A stretch of DNA of 37,370 nt from Caldisericia bacterium. GTDB lineage: Bacteria > Caldisericota > Caldisericia > UBA6126. The notes beneath the pieces are model-generated. The model saw nothing but the letters and a program-made list of their open reading frames with translations, was not told the origin of the DNA and made no database searches. This document shows, piece by piece, positions 27,871 through 36,809 of the stretch (positions are counted from its first letter, which is position 1; each line of letters begins with the position of its first letter). The stretch covers positions 1-37,370 of the forward strand of contig JAQVSG010000013.1 of assembly GCA_028700655.1 (NCBI GenBank), written 5' to 3'. Position numbers and translations under genes: made by a program.

Positions 27871-27895
27871 GATTGGAATATTACAGATCTTGTTT
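27861..27895 (-). terminator. Terminator overlapping the stop codon of the solute-binding protein gene
   Basis: On the minus strand AAACAAGAT and ATCTTGTTT form a 9-bp stem around a 13-base loop, followed by T's. The stop codon (27883-27881) is inside the loop, and the T-run doubles as the ferredoxin -35 region. Confidence 0.75.
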
Positions 27896-29011
27896 AGTAC
27901 ATTCATGCCAGTAAGAGGTTTGAAAAACCAGCGCTTGGTTTTGAAATCGAACAATATCAATGGGTTTCAATGACAATCCTTTCGAATCAAATCCTTTCAA
28001 ACCCGTTAAGAATTCTATCGCAGAAAGATCTGCATTTCGTAAATCTTTGTACATACCATTCAATGAATTCTGCTTTGATGAAGAAGCAACATGGTTTATC
28101 AACAACATTTCATCAGCTCCTAGTGCTGCATAATAATCAGGTACATTCCCAAACGTTTTCAAGTAGCTTTGGTAAAACGAAGAGGAAACAAAACTGGGTT
28201 TGTCGTCGAAAAAGGGGATAAAGAAAAACGTATCTTCCCAAAAACTGTTCCACTCCACATTTTCGTTTGGTAAAGTAGGTAGAATGATAGGAACATAGAT
28301 TGCAAAATCCTTTCTTGCTGTAAGAATCATAGTTTGGTACATAGAGGGGCTTGTTAACAAAAAGATAGCATCCACATTTGACTGCGAAATCTTTGCAAAC
28401 AATGTATTGGGATCTACAGCATTCTCGTTGGTAAAACCAATCTCCATAATAGTAGCATCAATACTATTCCCTTCTTGGGTAAAACCTTCTTTGATCGTAA
28501 GCAACTGCTCATTGGATTGATCCACGACAACGCATATTCTTTGTTTGTTCATTTCTGATACAAGATATCGAGCGCTTAATGTGCCCTGGTATAAAGGATT
28601 TTGGTTCATGAGAAGGGTTGTTTTTACTTGATCAACAATAGTGGTTTGATAAGAATTACACACAAACGTACGATCCCAAACATCTGCTACAAATTTAGAC
28701 ACTTGTGCACATTCTGCAGAAGGCGTTCCCATCATAATTCCATGATCGTATTTCTGGAAAAAATCTCGAAATGCGTTGGCGGCATTCTCTGGATCTCTTT
28801 TTGTATCGTAGTAAACAAATCGAAAATGGCGGTTCATTTCTAGCTGACTCGATTGTAGTTTTCTTCCATTGGTTAAGGACGTATAAACGCTCGACATGTG
28901 GGAGGATTGATCTTCCGCAAAGCCAATATAGTAGGGGTCTTGTTTGGAACAATTTGTCAACAAGAAAACGACAACGATACAAAGGGATACAATATACATC
29001 TTGGTTTTCAT
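27881..29011 (-). CDS. Periplasmic-binding-fold (type 1) lipoprotein
   Basis: A 376-residue protein. I take the ATG at 29011, which overlaps the upstream TadG-like stop as TGATG; an in-frame GTG at 29026 would spoil the signal sequence. The signal MKTKMYIVSLCIVVVFLLTN then Cys suggests a lipoprotein. The rest has the two-lobe type 1 binding-protein pattern of branched-chain amino acid receptors (YYIGFAEDQ; HGIMMGTPSAECAQVSKF; LSARYLVSEMNKQRICVVVDQ; SNVDAIFLLTSPSMYQTMIL). No permease or ATPase gene is near, so it may act as a sensor or envelope ligand-binding protein rather than in transport. The ligand is unknown. Confidence 0.8.
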   Translation of the reverse strand: MKTKMYIVSLCIVVVFLLTNCSKQDPYYIGFAEDQSSHMSSVYTSLTNGRKLQSSQLEMNRHFRFVYYDTKRDPENAANAFRDFFQKYDHGIMMGTPSAECAQVSKFVADVWDRTFVCNSYQTTIVDQVKTTLLMNQNPLYQGTLSARYLVSEMNKQRICVVVDQSNEQLLTIKEGFTQEGNSIDATIMEIGFTNENAVDPNTLFAKISQSNVDAIFLLTSPSMYQTMILTARKDFAIYVPIILPTLPNENVEWNSFWEDTFFFIPFFDDKPSFVSSSFYQSYLKTFGNVPDYYAALGADEMLLINHVASSSKQNSLNGMYKDLRNADLSAIEFLTGLKGFDSKGLSLKPIDIVRFQNQALVFQTSYWHECTKQDL

Positions 29012-30666
29012 CAATTTTGCACCCACTCCATAATGGGAATATCGAAAAATCGTGAAATATAATTCTGTATTCTGGGTTGGGGTTTTAAGCTTTCATAGTC
29101 ATAGCCTTGTCGATGAGACATAAGGATTTGATAATTCGTGGCATTGGTATGCAAATCAAGAAGCATGTCGCCAAAGGTATCCATATACAACATCATGTCG
29201 TTGTTTTGTATTGTCGAAGAAGTGTGTAAGTCCATGCTTTCAACCATTGATTGAAGGATTGAATAGAAGTTTCCAGAAGACTCATCTATGTCCACTGCAT
29301 ACGATTGAACATGAGATATATACGCCTCGTAATCCTCAAAGATGTTTGAGAAGCTATCTTCAAAAATATCTAAAGATTCTGTAACAGATTGATAAAAATT
29401 TTCTTCTGTTGAAAAAACATCTTGCAATGTCATTTGAGTGAAAAATTCCTCTTGTTCAGTCTCGATTAAAAAATCATACCCTAGTGAATCGGCCAATAGA
29501 GCTATGTCTGTATTGTCTGTCAGACATAGCTGATGGGTGGAGAGCAACAAGGGATACGCGTTTTCATAAAATTGAGAGGGACTGTTCATTTCTAGAGAAT
29601 CAATCTCTCGAAGTTCAACAAAAAGATTTTGGTAGAGAAGTTCCAATTCGTCCCATTTATCTTTCATGTATTGCTTACGAAGACCGTATGCATTACCCTG
29701 TGTTGGATTTTCATAATCATCCATTTCTTGTATGATGATTTGTCCTTGGATGTTTGTTTCGTGAATACGAGTTTCATAAGAAGCTAGCCACATTTCCGGA
29801 TATGGGATATCTTGAGGCAATTGAAGAGATCCTACAGACATCATTGCTAATTTTCCCATTTTTCCATACTCTTGGAAAATTAGATCTCCGACGAATAAAT
29901 CTGGAACATTGACGGTTTGCAAAACAACGAAAACATTTCGCATAGAAACCTGTTCCCCGGCTTTTTCCATAGAAAACATATTGACATTGTGTCCTTCCAC
30001 TTGGTCGGTATAACACTGCATAGAGGGCACATCTGTGAATTCTATGGGAGCTTGTTTTAAAAGACACGCGGGGGATATAAAAATGGAATCAATGTTTTGC
30101 CAATCTTGTGTACTACTATCCACATTTAAATCCAGTATTTGGTTGTACAGAATCCTCTTTTCCAACTCTACAAAACAGAATAACTCCTCATCTAGAGAAT
30201 CTGAAAAACCAGAAACCTCAACTTCTAGAAACGTAGGATCTTGATATTCCACAGAAAGAGGTATTTGTAGCAAGGCATCCGCAAGGTACATATAATCTGC
30301 AATTGATTCTTCTGCATAATCACTAAACCAATTGGCCATAGTAGAATAATTGGACACATAGCTTGTCAGCTTATCCGAAGCTTCTTTGTAGTTCTGTAGC
30401 ATCACACCCGTATGGTACATCATCCTTGCATAACTGGATGCTTGGTCTGTATTCACCTGAAACAAAATGGGCTGGGCATTCTTTTCTGCTAGTTGTGCTG
30501 CTAAAACTCCCTGATCAACTGTGTTTCTCAGTTTCGTTTTAAACATGACCACTTTCCCTATATCAACCATTCCAATGCCTACCACAACAAGAAAAAGAAT
30601 AAACACAGCATATAGAATAATCACTTGTCCAGCTTCTGAAGCAAAGTCTTTTTTGCGTTGTTTCAT
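29011..30666 (-). CDS. TadG-like pilus-associated membrane protein
   Basis: A 551-residue protein. The N-terminus (ASEAGQVIILYAVFILFLVV, then MVDIGKVVMFKTKLRNTVD) is the Tad/TadG-type membrane anchor: one span followed by an amphipathic helix ending in the characteristic Asn-x-x-Asp/Ala pattern. The Glu that marks a cleavable prepilin (+5) is missing, so it probably keeps its anchor. The remaining ~500 residues are outside, acidic and not recognised. It lies 14 kb from the main tad operon. AGGGAG precedes the ATG. The downstream binding-protein gene is coupled to it by TGATG. Confidence 0.78.
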   Translation of the reverse strand: MKQRKKDFASEAGQVIILYAVFILFLVVVGIGMVDIGKVVMFKTKLRNTVDQGVLAAQLAEKNAQPILFQVNTDQASSYARMMYHTGVMLQNYKEASDKLTSYVSNYSTMANWFSDYAEESIADYMYLADALLQIPLSVEYQDPTFLEVEVSGFSDSLDEELFCFVELEKRILYNQILDLNVDSSTQDWQNIDSIFISPACLLKQAPIEFTDVPSMQCYTDQVEGHNVNMFSMEKAGEQVSMRNVFVVLQTVNVPDLFVGDLIFQEYGKMGKLAMMSVGSLQLPQDIPYPEMWLASYETRIHETNIQGQIIIQEMDDYENPTQGNAYGLRKQYMKDKWDELELLYQNLFVELREIDSLEMNSPSQFYENAYPLLLSTHQLCLTDNTDIALLADSLGYDFLIETEQEEFFTQMTLQDVFSTEENFYQSVTESLDIFEDSFSNIFEDYEAYISHVQSYAVDIDESSGNFYSILQSMVESMDLHTSSTIQNNDMMLYMDTFGDMLLDLHTNATNYQILMSHRQGYDYESLKPQPRIQNYISRFFDIPIMEWVQN

Positions 30667-30715
30667 GACTCTCCCTACAAAAATAATTTTTATACCGGAA
30701 TAGACAAAACTACGG

Positions 30716-30743
30716 TTGTTTAATATCCTTCAAATATTATAAT
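30716..30743 (+). promoter_or_regulatory. Candidate promoter for the transketolase N/gcvT/folate operon
   Basis: TTGTTT (30716-30721), a 16-base spacer and a consensus TATAAT (30738-30743), 45 bases before the transketolase ATG, in the 122-base gap between divergent genes. AACGAGGTAG upstream of the ATG is the ribosome site. Confidence 0.6.
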
Positions 30744-30788
30744 TCAAAACTGTACGCATATTATATACTTTAACGAGGTAGAATAAAT

Positions 30789-31703
30789 ATGAAAAGACGG
30801 GAATTGGGCCTCCGTTATTTGAAAGAAAATCCGTATGATGTGAAAACTTTTGATCAGTATCCTGTCTCGTTTACTCGAGAGGGTATTTTTCATTTTTGTC
30901 AACAAATCCGGCGCGATATTGTGTTGTCAACCTTTGCCGCCGGTTCAGGGCATCCTGGTGGTTCCCTTTCTGCAACCGACATGATGGGCGTTCTATGGAC
31001 ATCATTTCTGAAGCACAAACCCACCTTGCCAACTTGGGAAGATCGAGACTATATGATCTACTCAAAGGGACATGTGAGCCCGCTCATTTACTCTCTTTAT
31101 GCAGAAACTGGGTATTTTGAACGTGAGCTTCTTTCTACTTTCAGAGAATTCGGATCCCCTCTGCAGGGCCATCCAGCCAAAAGTAAACTGGACTGTGTAG
31201 AAGTTTCCTCTGGCTCTCTCGGACAAGGCTTATCCGTTGCCGCTGGCATTGCAATGGGCTTAAAGCAAGATCACAAAGAAAACCACGTATTTGCACTGTG
31301 TGGAGATGGCGAATCACAAGAAGGTCAAATTTGGGAAGCAATTATGAGTTCCGCTCATTATCGACTTGACAACCTGACTCTATTTTTCGACTATAACAAT
31401 CTTGAAATAGATGGTTGGGTAGAAGATGTTATGGGCATTGCACCCGTACAAGAAAAATTTGAAGCATTCAATTGGCACACCGTTGTCATTGATGGTCACA
31501 ATATAGATGAAATTTCGAACGCCATCCAAATCGCACTCCAAAACAAGAATCGCCCCACGGTTATCATTGGGAAAACTGTGAAAGGAAAGGGAGTTTCTTT
31601 TATGGAAAATGAAGCCGATTGGCATGGTAAAGCACCGAATGAAGAACAACTCCCCATTGCTTTGGGGGATATTGACAGAGAGGTAGAGGAATGGACACAC
31701 TAA
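30789..31703 (+). CDS. Transketolase, N-terminal (TPP-binding) subunit
   Basis: A 304-residue protein with the diphosphate-binding half of transketolase: AAGSGHPGGSLSATD (50-64), SKGHVSPLIYS, SSGSLGQGLSVAAGIAMG (140-157) and the TPP/Mg motif GDGESQEGQ...YNN (172-204). The 20 N-terminal residues are a short basic extension. Its partner half is at 19627-20562 in another operon, so subunit balance cannot rely on co-translation. The 3' end overlaps gcvT by 13 bases. Confidence 0.93.
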   Translation: MKRRELGLRYLKENPYDVKTFDQYPVSFTREGIFHFCQQIRRDIVLSTFAAGSGHPGGSLSATDMMGVLWTSFLKHKPTLPTWEDRDYMIYSKGHVSPLIYSLYAETGYFERELLSTFREFGSPLQGHPAKSKLDCVEVSSGSLGQGLSVAAGIAMGLKQDHKENHVFALCGDGESQEGQIWEAIMSSAHYRLDNLTLFFDYNNLEIDGWVEDVMGIAPVQEKFEAFNWHTVVIDGHNIDEISNAIQIALQNKNRPTVIIGKTVKGKGVSFMENEADWHGKAPNEEQLPIALGDIDREVEEWTH

Positions 31704-32794
31704 AAAGAACTCCTTTGTACAAGGAGCACGTTAAACTAGGAGCCAATATGGTTCCTTTTGTTGGATTTGAAATGCCTATTGTGTATACATCCATGATTGA
31801 AGAACACATGGCTGTACGAGATCATGCTGGAATATTTGATGTATCCCACATGGGTGAGATATTTATCGAAGGAAAAGATGCACTTGCTTTCACAGATTAT
31901 TTAATTACTAACAAGCTAAGCAATGCAAACAAAGGAGACATTAAATACTCTGCCATGCTGTATGAAGAGGGTGGAGAAGTGGATGACTTATTGGCCTACA
32001 AAATCAACGATGAAAAGGTATTGCTAGTTGTCAATGCATCCAACATTGAAAAAGATTATGCCCACATTCTAACAATCAAAGAATCTAGGCCTGATTTGGA
32101 TTGTACCATTAAAAACACATCGGATCAATGGGGCCAAGTTGCCTTACAAGGGCCAAAAGCAGCTTTCATTTTGCAAAAAAATACACCCTCTGATTTAGAA
32201 ACCATGAAAAAATTCACATTTCAAGACATTGCCATTGGTGGCATCGATACTGTAACCTCCAGAACTGGCTACACCGGCGAAGATGGATTTGAAATACTAG
32301 CTCCAAAAGATCAAATTGCAACCCTTTGGAAACTCTTATTACAAACTGGCGAAAAGGAAGGGATTCTTCCGTGTGGTTTAGGATCTAGAGATACTCTCCG
32401 TTTTGAATCCTGTCTTTGGCTTTATGGCAATGATATTGACTCTACAACCAACCCTATCGAAGCAGGTCAAGGCTTTGCTGTCAAGCTAGACAAAGATTTT
32501 GTCGGTAAAAAAGTCTGCCAAGAAGCCAAAGAAAAAGGTCCCCAACGAAAACTTACCACCTTCGAAGTAAATAGCAAGATGATACCTCGTCATGGGTATT
32601 CTATTTATTCCGACGGAAAAGAAATTGGGCAGGTTACTTCGGGCAGCTATTGCCCTAAAATTGAGAAAGTATGTGCAATGGGGTACATACCTGCTGATCT
32701 TTCTGTTATTGGGAACGTTGTCCAAATTAAGATCAGAAATAAAGAAGCCTCAGCTACTATTGTAAAAAAACCATTTTATAAAAACGATAGATAA
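31691..32794 (+). CDS. gcvT: Aminomethyltransferase (glycine cleavage T protein)
   Basis: A 367-residue GcvT: TPLYKEHVKLGANMVPFVGF start, FDVSHMGEI, the catalytic Asp region EGGEVDDLLAYK (93-104), SRTGYTGEDGFEI and the C-terminal barrel (KVCAMGYIP). It moves the aminomethyl carbon from lipoyl-GcvH to tetrahydrofolate. GcvH and GcvP are not in the window. Its presence at the head of a folate-synthesis cluster links folate supply to folate use. AGAGG precedes the ATG, inside the transketolase gene. Confidence 0.94.
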   Translation: MDTLKRTPLYKEHVKLGANMVPFVGFEMPIVYTSMIEEHMAVRDHAGIFDVSHMGEIFIEGKDALAFTDYLITNKLSNANKGDIKYSAMLYEEGGEVDDLLAYKINDEKVLLVVNASNIEKDYAHILTIKESRPDLDCTIKNTSDQWGQVALQGPKAAFILQKNTPSDLETMKKFTFQDIAIGGIDTVTSRTGYTGEDGFEILAPKDQIATLWKLLLQTGEKEGILPCGLGSRDTLRFESCLWLYGNDIDSTTNPIEAGQGFAVKLDKDFVGKKVCQEAKEKGPQRKLTTFEVNSKMIPRHGYSIYSDGKEIGQVTSGSYCPKIEKVCAMGYIPADLSVIGNVVQIKIRNKEASATIVKKPFYKNDR

Positions 32795-32821
32795 TTTCTG
32801 TCATTTACAAAGGAGTCGGAA

Positions 32822-34015
32822 ATGCAAATTTCGAGTCGTGCTAAACATGCAAAAGCCGAAGGGGCTTTCGAAGTCTTGGCAAGAGCGCAGCGTATTGAAA
32901 GAGAAACCGGGATGAAAGTAGTTCACATGGAAATCGGTGAACCCGATTTCCCCACCCCAAAGGGGATTATCGAGGCCTGTAAAAAAGCTCTCGACGAAGG
33001 TAAAACTCACTACACCCCAGCGGGAGGTATCCCAGAATTTCGCAGTGCTGTTGCAAAACACCTCAGCAAAACAAGAAACATTTCTGTAGATCCCGAAAAT
33101 GTTTTGATTGCATCGGGTGGAAAGCTATTAATCTATGCAACCTGTGTCACTTTTTTAGAACCAGGAGATGAATGCATTGTCCCGGATCCTGGATACCCCC
33201 CCTATCAATCGGCTGTAAGTTTGGCCGGTGGAATATCCATCCCCTTACCTCTCACCGAAGAAAATGGCTATCAAGTTACGGCTGAAGAATTAGAAAAAAG
33301 AATTACTCCCAAAACAAAATTGATCATCATCAACACTCCCCAAAATCCCACTGGAGGTGTATTGTCTAAGAATGAACTTGAAAAAATAGCCGATGTTGTC
33401 AAAAAGAGCAATGCGGTTGTGTTTTCTGATGAAATTTACTCGGATTTGATTTACTCCGAAGAAGACCAGCATTTTTCCATTGCTACCATACCAGGGATGT
33501 TAGATCGAACGGTACTTATGGATGGTATGTCAAAAACCTTTTCCATGACAGGATGGCGATTAGGTTATGCTGCGGTTCCAACCGAATTCTACGGAAGTAT
33601 GAAGAAAATCGTTAACAACACTGTGTCCTGTTGTCCAGCCTTCACTCAGATAGCTGGCATCTATGCCCTTGAAGGAGACAACCCTGAAGTTCATATGATG
33701 TGGGAACACTTTAAAGAACGCAGAGATATCATTTTTTCATTGGTTAACGAGATTCCAGGCATGAGTATGATAAAGCCAAAAGGTGCTTTTTATGCCTTTG
33801 TAAATGTAAAACCCATTTTGGAAAAATATTCAATTACGTCTGCCGATTTGGCCGAGATTTTTCTCCAAAAAGCATACGTAGCATGTCTGAGTGGAAGCAT
33901 TTTTGGAAAACAAGGAGATTCCTATATCCGTTTCTCCTACGCAACTTCTAAAGACGATATTCAAAGAGGCATGAGCCAAATTAAAAAGCTCATTGAAACG
34001 GAATTCCCAACATAA
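32822..34015 (+). CDS. Class I PLP-dependent aminotransferase
   Basis: A 397-residue fold-type I aminotransferase. Landmarks: HMEIGEPDFPTPKGI (35-49), YTPAGGIPEFR, NTPQNPTGG (171-179, substrate Asn), D203 in FSDEIYSDL, the PLP lysine K238 in MSKTFSMTGWRLGYA, and a C-terminal substrate Arg in YIRFSYA. It resembles the aspartate/alanine aminotransferase group, but the substrate cannot be fixed. AAAGGAG precedes the ATG. The stop TAA is followed directly by the ATG of the next gene. Confidence 0.92.
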   Translation: MQISSRAKHAKAEGAFEVLARAQRIERETGMKVVHMEIGEPDFPTPKGIIEACKKALDEGKTHYTPAGGIPEFRSAVAKHLSKTRNISVDPENVLIASGGKLLIYATCVTFLEPGDECIVPDPGYPPYQSAVSLAGGISIPLPLTEENGYQVTAEELEKRITPKTKLIIINTPQNPTGGVLSKNELEKIADVVKKSNAVVFSDEIYSDLIYSEEDQHFSIATIPGMLDRTVLMDGMSKTFSMTGWRLGYAAVPTEFYGSMKKIVNNTVSCCPAFTQIAGIYALEGDNPEVHMMWEHFKERRDIIFSLVNEIPGMSMIKPKGAFYAFVNVKPILEKYSITSADLAEIFLQKAYVACLSGSIFGKQGDSYIRFSYATSKDDIQRGMSQIKKLIETEFPT

Positions 34016-34402
34016 ATGACAGTGCAAAAGGATTTTCGATTTGATGCAGCTCATCAGCTGACACATTATCATGGCAAGTGCGAATCCTTACATGGACACA
34101 CGTATTACCTCTCTGTTTTCGTGGAAGGGGAAATGGATCGTTCCTCGGGAATGGTCATTGATTTTCTCCACATCACCAATACTGTTCAAGAAATCATCCT
34201 GTCAAAACTTGACCATAAAAACCTTAACGATATGTTCGAAAATCCTTCTACCGAAATTGTTGCAGAATGGATTTTTAAAACTCTGTATCCCCCTCTTCAA
34301 AGTACCACCTATCATCTTGCCTCCATCCGTTTATCAGAAACACCCTCCAGTCACATAACCTACTCAAAAGAAGATTATGCGAGATATACAGAACGAAACT
34401 GA
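34016..34402 (+). CDS. PTPS-III type 6-pyruvoyltetrahydropterin synthase homolog, probable FolB replacement
   Basis: A 128-residue PTPS/QueD-fold protein. Zinc ligands are H13, H26 and H28 (HGH); D66-H67 (LDHKNLND) and E108 (LSETP) are the catalytic and pterin-binding residues. The key motif reads C22-E23-S-L-HGH: a Glu accompanies the catalytic Cys. Published work showed that PTPS paralogs with Glu, or Glu plus Cys, make 6-hydroxymethyldihydropterin from dihydroneopterin triphosphate and replace FolB. The neighbours folE2, folP and folK with no folB support that role over queuosine synthesis (QueD), since no queC, queE or queF is here. The ATG immediately follows the upstream stop; folE2 overlaps it by 26 bases. 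Confidence 0.88.
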   Translation: MTVQKDFRFDAAHQLTHYHGKCESLHGHTYYLSVFVEGEMDRSSGMVIDFLHITNTVQEIILSKLDHKNLNDMFENPSTEIVAEWIFKTLYPPLQSTTYHLASIRLSETPSSHITYSKEDYARYTERN

Positions 34403-35168
34403 CGATCGCAAAGTAAAACTAGATCGGGTTGGTGTACAAGGGGTACGCTACCCGATCTCTGTTTCAGATCGAGAGGGTTCCACTCAAAGTACCACAGGAC
34501 TTGTAAGCTTGTATGTTGATCTTCCCAAAGAGTTCCGCGGTACACACATGAGTCGCTTCATCGAAATACTGAATATTCATCGAGACAATATTGCGATTCT
34601 CTCCCTTGAGGGTATTCTTCAAGACACAAAGAGAGCATTAAAAGCAGAAACCTCTCATATTGAAATACAGTTTACTTTTTTCATTAATAAAGCCGCTCCC
34701 GTTACGGGTATTAAAAGTTTCCTCTCGTATGATTGCACATTCATTGCCTCCAAGGCAATTGATTTTGACTTTGTGATGCAAGTCAAAGTCCCTATTCAAC
34801 TTTTATGCCCTTGTTCCAAAGAGATTTCATCCTATGGAGCGCACAACCAACGTGGTACTGCTTCGGTCTCCATACGAATGAAACATGGACATCAGAACAT
34901 TGTTTGGATTGAAGAATTGGTCTCCATTTGCGAAAAAGCTGCTTCTTCACCGGTATACTCTCTGCTCAAAAGAAAAGATGAGAAATATGTGACAGAATAC
35001 GCTTACAACCACCCCAGGTTCGTTGAAGATGTAGTACGAAACATTTATCTGCCTTTACAGCAAGATCCTCGAGTAACGTGGTTTTCGATCGATGTTCTTA
35101 GCAATGAAAGCATCCATAATCACAATGCTTACGCTCAAGTTGAAAAGGATAACCGAGACGAATGTTAA
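34377..35168 (+). CDS. folE2: GTP cyclohydrolase I, FolE2 type
   Basis: A 263-residue FolE2 (GCYH-IB): DIQNETDDRKVKLDRVGVQG start, FRGTHMSRFIE, the metal/catalytic motif CPCSKEISSYGAHNQRG (144-160) and LKRKDEKYVTEYAYNHPRF (197-215). It converts GTP to dihydroneopterin triphosphate, the first pterin step. The FolE2 form uses metals other than zinc and often serves where zinc is scarce. It overlaps the PTPS-III gene by 26 bases and folP by 7. Confidence 0.95.
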   Translation: MRDIQNETDDRKVKLDRVGVQGVRYPISVSDREGSTQSTTGLVSLYVDLPKEFRGTHMSRFIEILNIHRDNIAILSLEGILQDTKRALKAETSHIEIQFTFFINKAAPVTGIKSFLSYDCTFIASKAIDFDFVMQVKVPIQLLCPCSKEISSYGAHNQRGTASVSIRMKHGHQNIVWIEELVSICEKAASSPVYSLLKRKDEKYVTEYAYNHPRFVEDVVRNIYLPLQQDPRVTWFSIDVLSNESIHNHNAYAQVEKDNRDEC

Positions 35169-36310
35169 CCCTTCTAAAACCACATTCCATCAGTTCTGTT
35201 TTACAAACCATCGGATGTACCCAAGAAAGTATTCCTATCTTTGCGAAAAAAGCGAATATGCTTTGCATTCAAGCAGATCATATTGGATACAGAGAAGCTA
35301 CTATTCTCAAGCAAACGTTCCTCAGTCAGGGGGGCGATGTAGCTGTACACAAAAATGTGCTGGATCATTCCGTGCAGGATTCTTCTATCTTGATGATGGG
35401 AACAGAAAACGTCTTTTCACTTTGTCTGCAAAGTTTAGAAAGACAAAATTATTTCCAAATACCAACAATTCGTGCATCATTGGCTCATTTTCTTCGTACA
35501 ATTCTGTCCAAACAAAAGAATCCTCAGCCCGTTTTGATGGGTATTCTGAATCTTACTCCTGATTCTTTTTCTGACGGCAATGAATGTATGTCTACTGCCT
35601 TTGCTTTGGAAAAAGCAGCCTCTCTTGTTGAGCAAGGTGCAGATATTATCGACATAGGAGGAGAATCCACCCGACCCGGCGCCAGATTGATTCATGAACA
35701 AGAAGAATTGCAACGTGTGCTGGACCCCCTCCTTCACATTCGTAAACGTTTCCCTCAGTGCAAACTTTCGCTAGATACTCACAAAGTTTCTGTCGCAAAA
35801 GCAGGAATTGACAATGGCATCCAAATGATCAATTGTATAAAAATCTCCCACGAAATGATAGAACTTGTTTCACGCTTTCCGTCTGTTGAATTGATTGTTA
35901 TGCATATAAAAGGAACGCCGGAGACAATGCAAAAAGAAACACACTATGATTCGCTGCTTGAAGATATTCACCATTTTTTTGAGAGTACTCTCGATCTATG
36001 CTCTCAGTATTCTATCGATAAAAACCGTATTATTTTAGACCCTGGCATTGGGTTTGCAAAGACAGCCCCGCAAAATGTTGAGATTGTACGTAATATATCG
36101 TGCTTCTATGATCTAGGGTGCAGAATCCTGGTGGGTCATTCCAGAAAAAGTTTTTTGGGTGAAATAGCAAACATCCCTCTTCCTGAAAGAGATTTACCAA
36201 CTGCAGTTATGGGGGCCTTATTGTGGAGAGAAGGAGTTGATATTCTTCGTGTCCATGATGTAAAAGCAACCAAAAATGCCTGTAAAATAGTTTCTATCAT
36301 GCATTCATGA
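35162..36310 (+). CDS. folP: Dihydropteroate synthase with N-terminal extension
   Basis: A 382-residue protein. Residues ~123-382 are DHPS: MGILNLTPDSFSDGN (126-140), GADIIDIGGESTRPGA (159-174), RIILDPGIGFAK, VGHSRKSFLGE and ILRVHDV, so substrate-binding loops 1 and 2 and the late Lys, Arg and His are present. The INDV segment reads INCI (Asn kept, Asp lost). The first ~120 residues are not typical of E. coli-type DHPS; similar N-terminal extensions are known in some Firmicutes and archaeal-type enzymes, with unclear role. It condenses hydroxymethyldihydropterin diphosphate with pABA. It overlaps folE2 by 7 bases and folK by 4. Confidence 0.94.
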   Translation: MLTLLKPHSISSVLQTIGCTQESIPIFAKKANMLCIQADHIGYREATILKQTFLSQGGDVAVHKNVLDHSVQDSSILMMGTENVFSLCLQSLERQNYFQIPTIRASLAHFLRTILSKQKNPQPVLMGILNLTPDSFSDGNECMSTAFALEKAASLVEQGADIIDIGGESTRPGARLIHEQEELQRVLDPLLHIRKRFPQCKLSLDTHKVSVAKAGIDNGIQMINCIKISHEMIELVSRFPSVELIVMHIKGTPETMQKETHYDSLLEDIHHFFESTLDLCSQYSIDKNRIILDPGIGFAKTAPQNVEIVRNISCFYDLGCRILVGHSRKSFLGEIANIPLPERDLPTAVMGALLWREGVDILRVHDVKATKNACKIVSIMHS

Positions 36311-36771
36311 ATACCGTTTTTTTTTCTTTAGGAAGCAACTGTGGCAACCGAAAAACATCTTTGCTTCGAGCTTCACATTACCTATCTCTGGAAGGAATCC
36401 TGCTATTGGATGCCTCTTCTATCATCGAAACAAGCCCGTACGGCCTAGAAGATCAGTACCCGTTTCTGAATTGTGTTCTGAAAACAAAAACAAATCATTC
36501 TGACCCCCTTCAAGTTCTTCGGCTTGTAAAACGTATTGAGCGAAATATGGGACGAAGAGAAACGGTACGATGGGGTCCAAGAAATATTGATATCGATATT
36601 CTTTTTTGGAATCATGAGCTCGTTCATAAACCCCCCTTGGTGATACCTCACCAAGACCTTCACAACCGAGATTTTGTCCTTCTCCCTTGCCTTGAGATTT
36701 GCCCTACTTTTATCCATCCGGTTTTTCATAAAACGATAAAACAACTATGGGATATTTACAATGAAAAGTGA
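36307..36771 (+). CDS. folK: HPPK, 6-hydroxymethyldihydropterin pyrophosphokinase
   Basis: A 154-residue HPPK: FSLGSNCGNR start, ETSPYGLEDQYPFLN (pterin site), ERNMGRRETVRWGPRNIDID (ATP and Mg Asp motif) and IPHQDLHNRDFVLLP. It activates hydroxymethyldihydropterin for FolP. The ATG overlaps the folP stop (ATGA). No folB is fused or adjacent. Confidence 0.95.
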   Translation: MNTVFFSLGSNCGNRKTSLLRASHYLSLEGILLLDASSIIETSPYGLEDQYPFLNCVLKTKTNHSDPLQVLRLVKRIERNMGRRETVRWGPRNIDIDILFWNHELVHKPPLVIPHQDLHNRDFVLLPCLEICPTFIHPVFHKTIKQLWDIYNEK

Positions 36772-36809
36772 ATATGATACTATGAGAAAAAACTTACGGA
36801 GGTTCTTCA

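Noticed and set aside
34016-34402. QueD (queuosine synthesis) as the name for the PTPS-like gene
   Set aside because: The Glu next to the active-site Cys and the folE2-folP-folK neighbourhood without folB favour a PTPS-III role; no queC, queE or queF is present.
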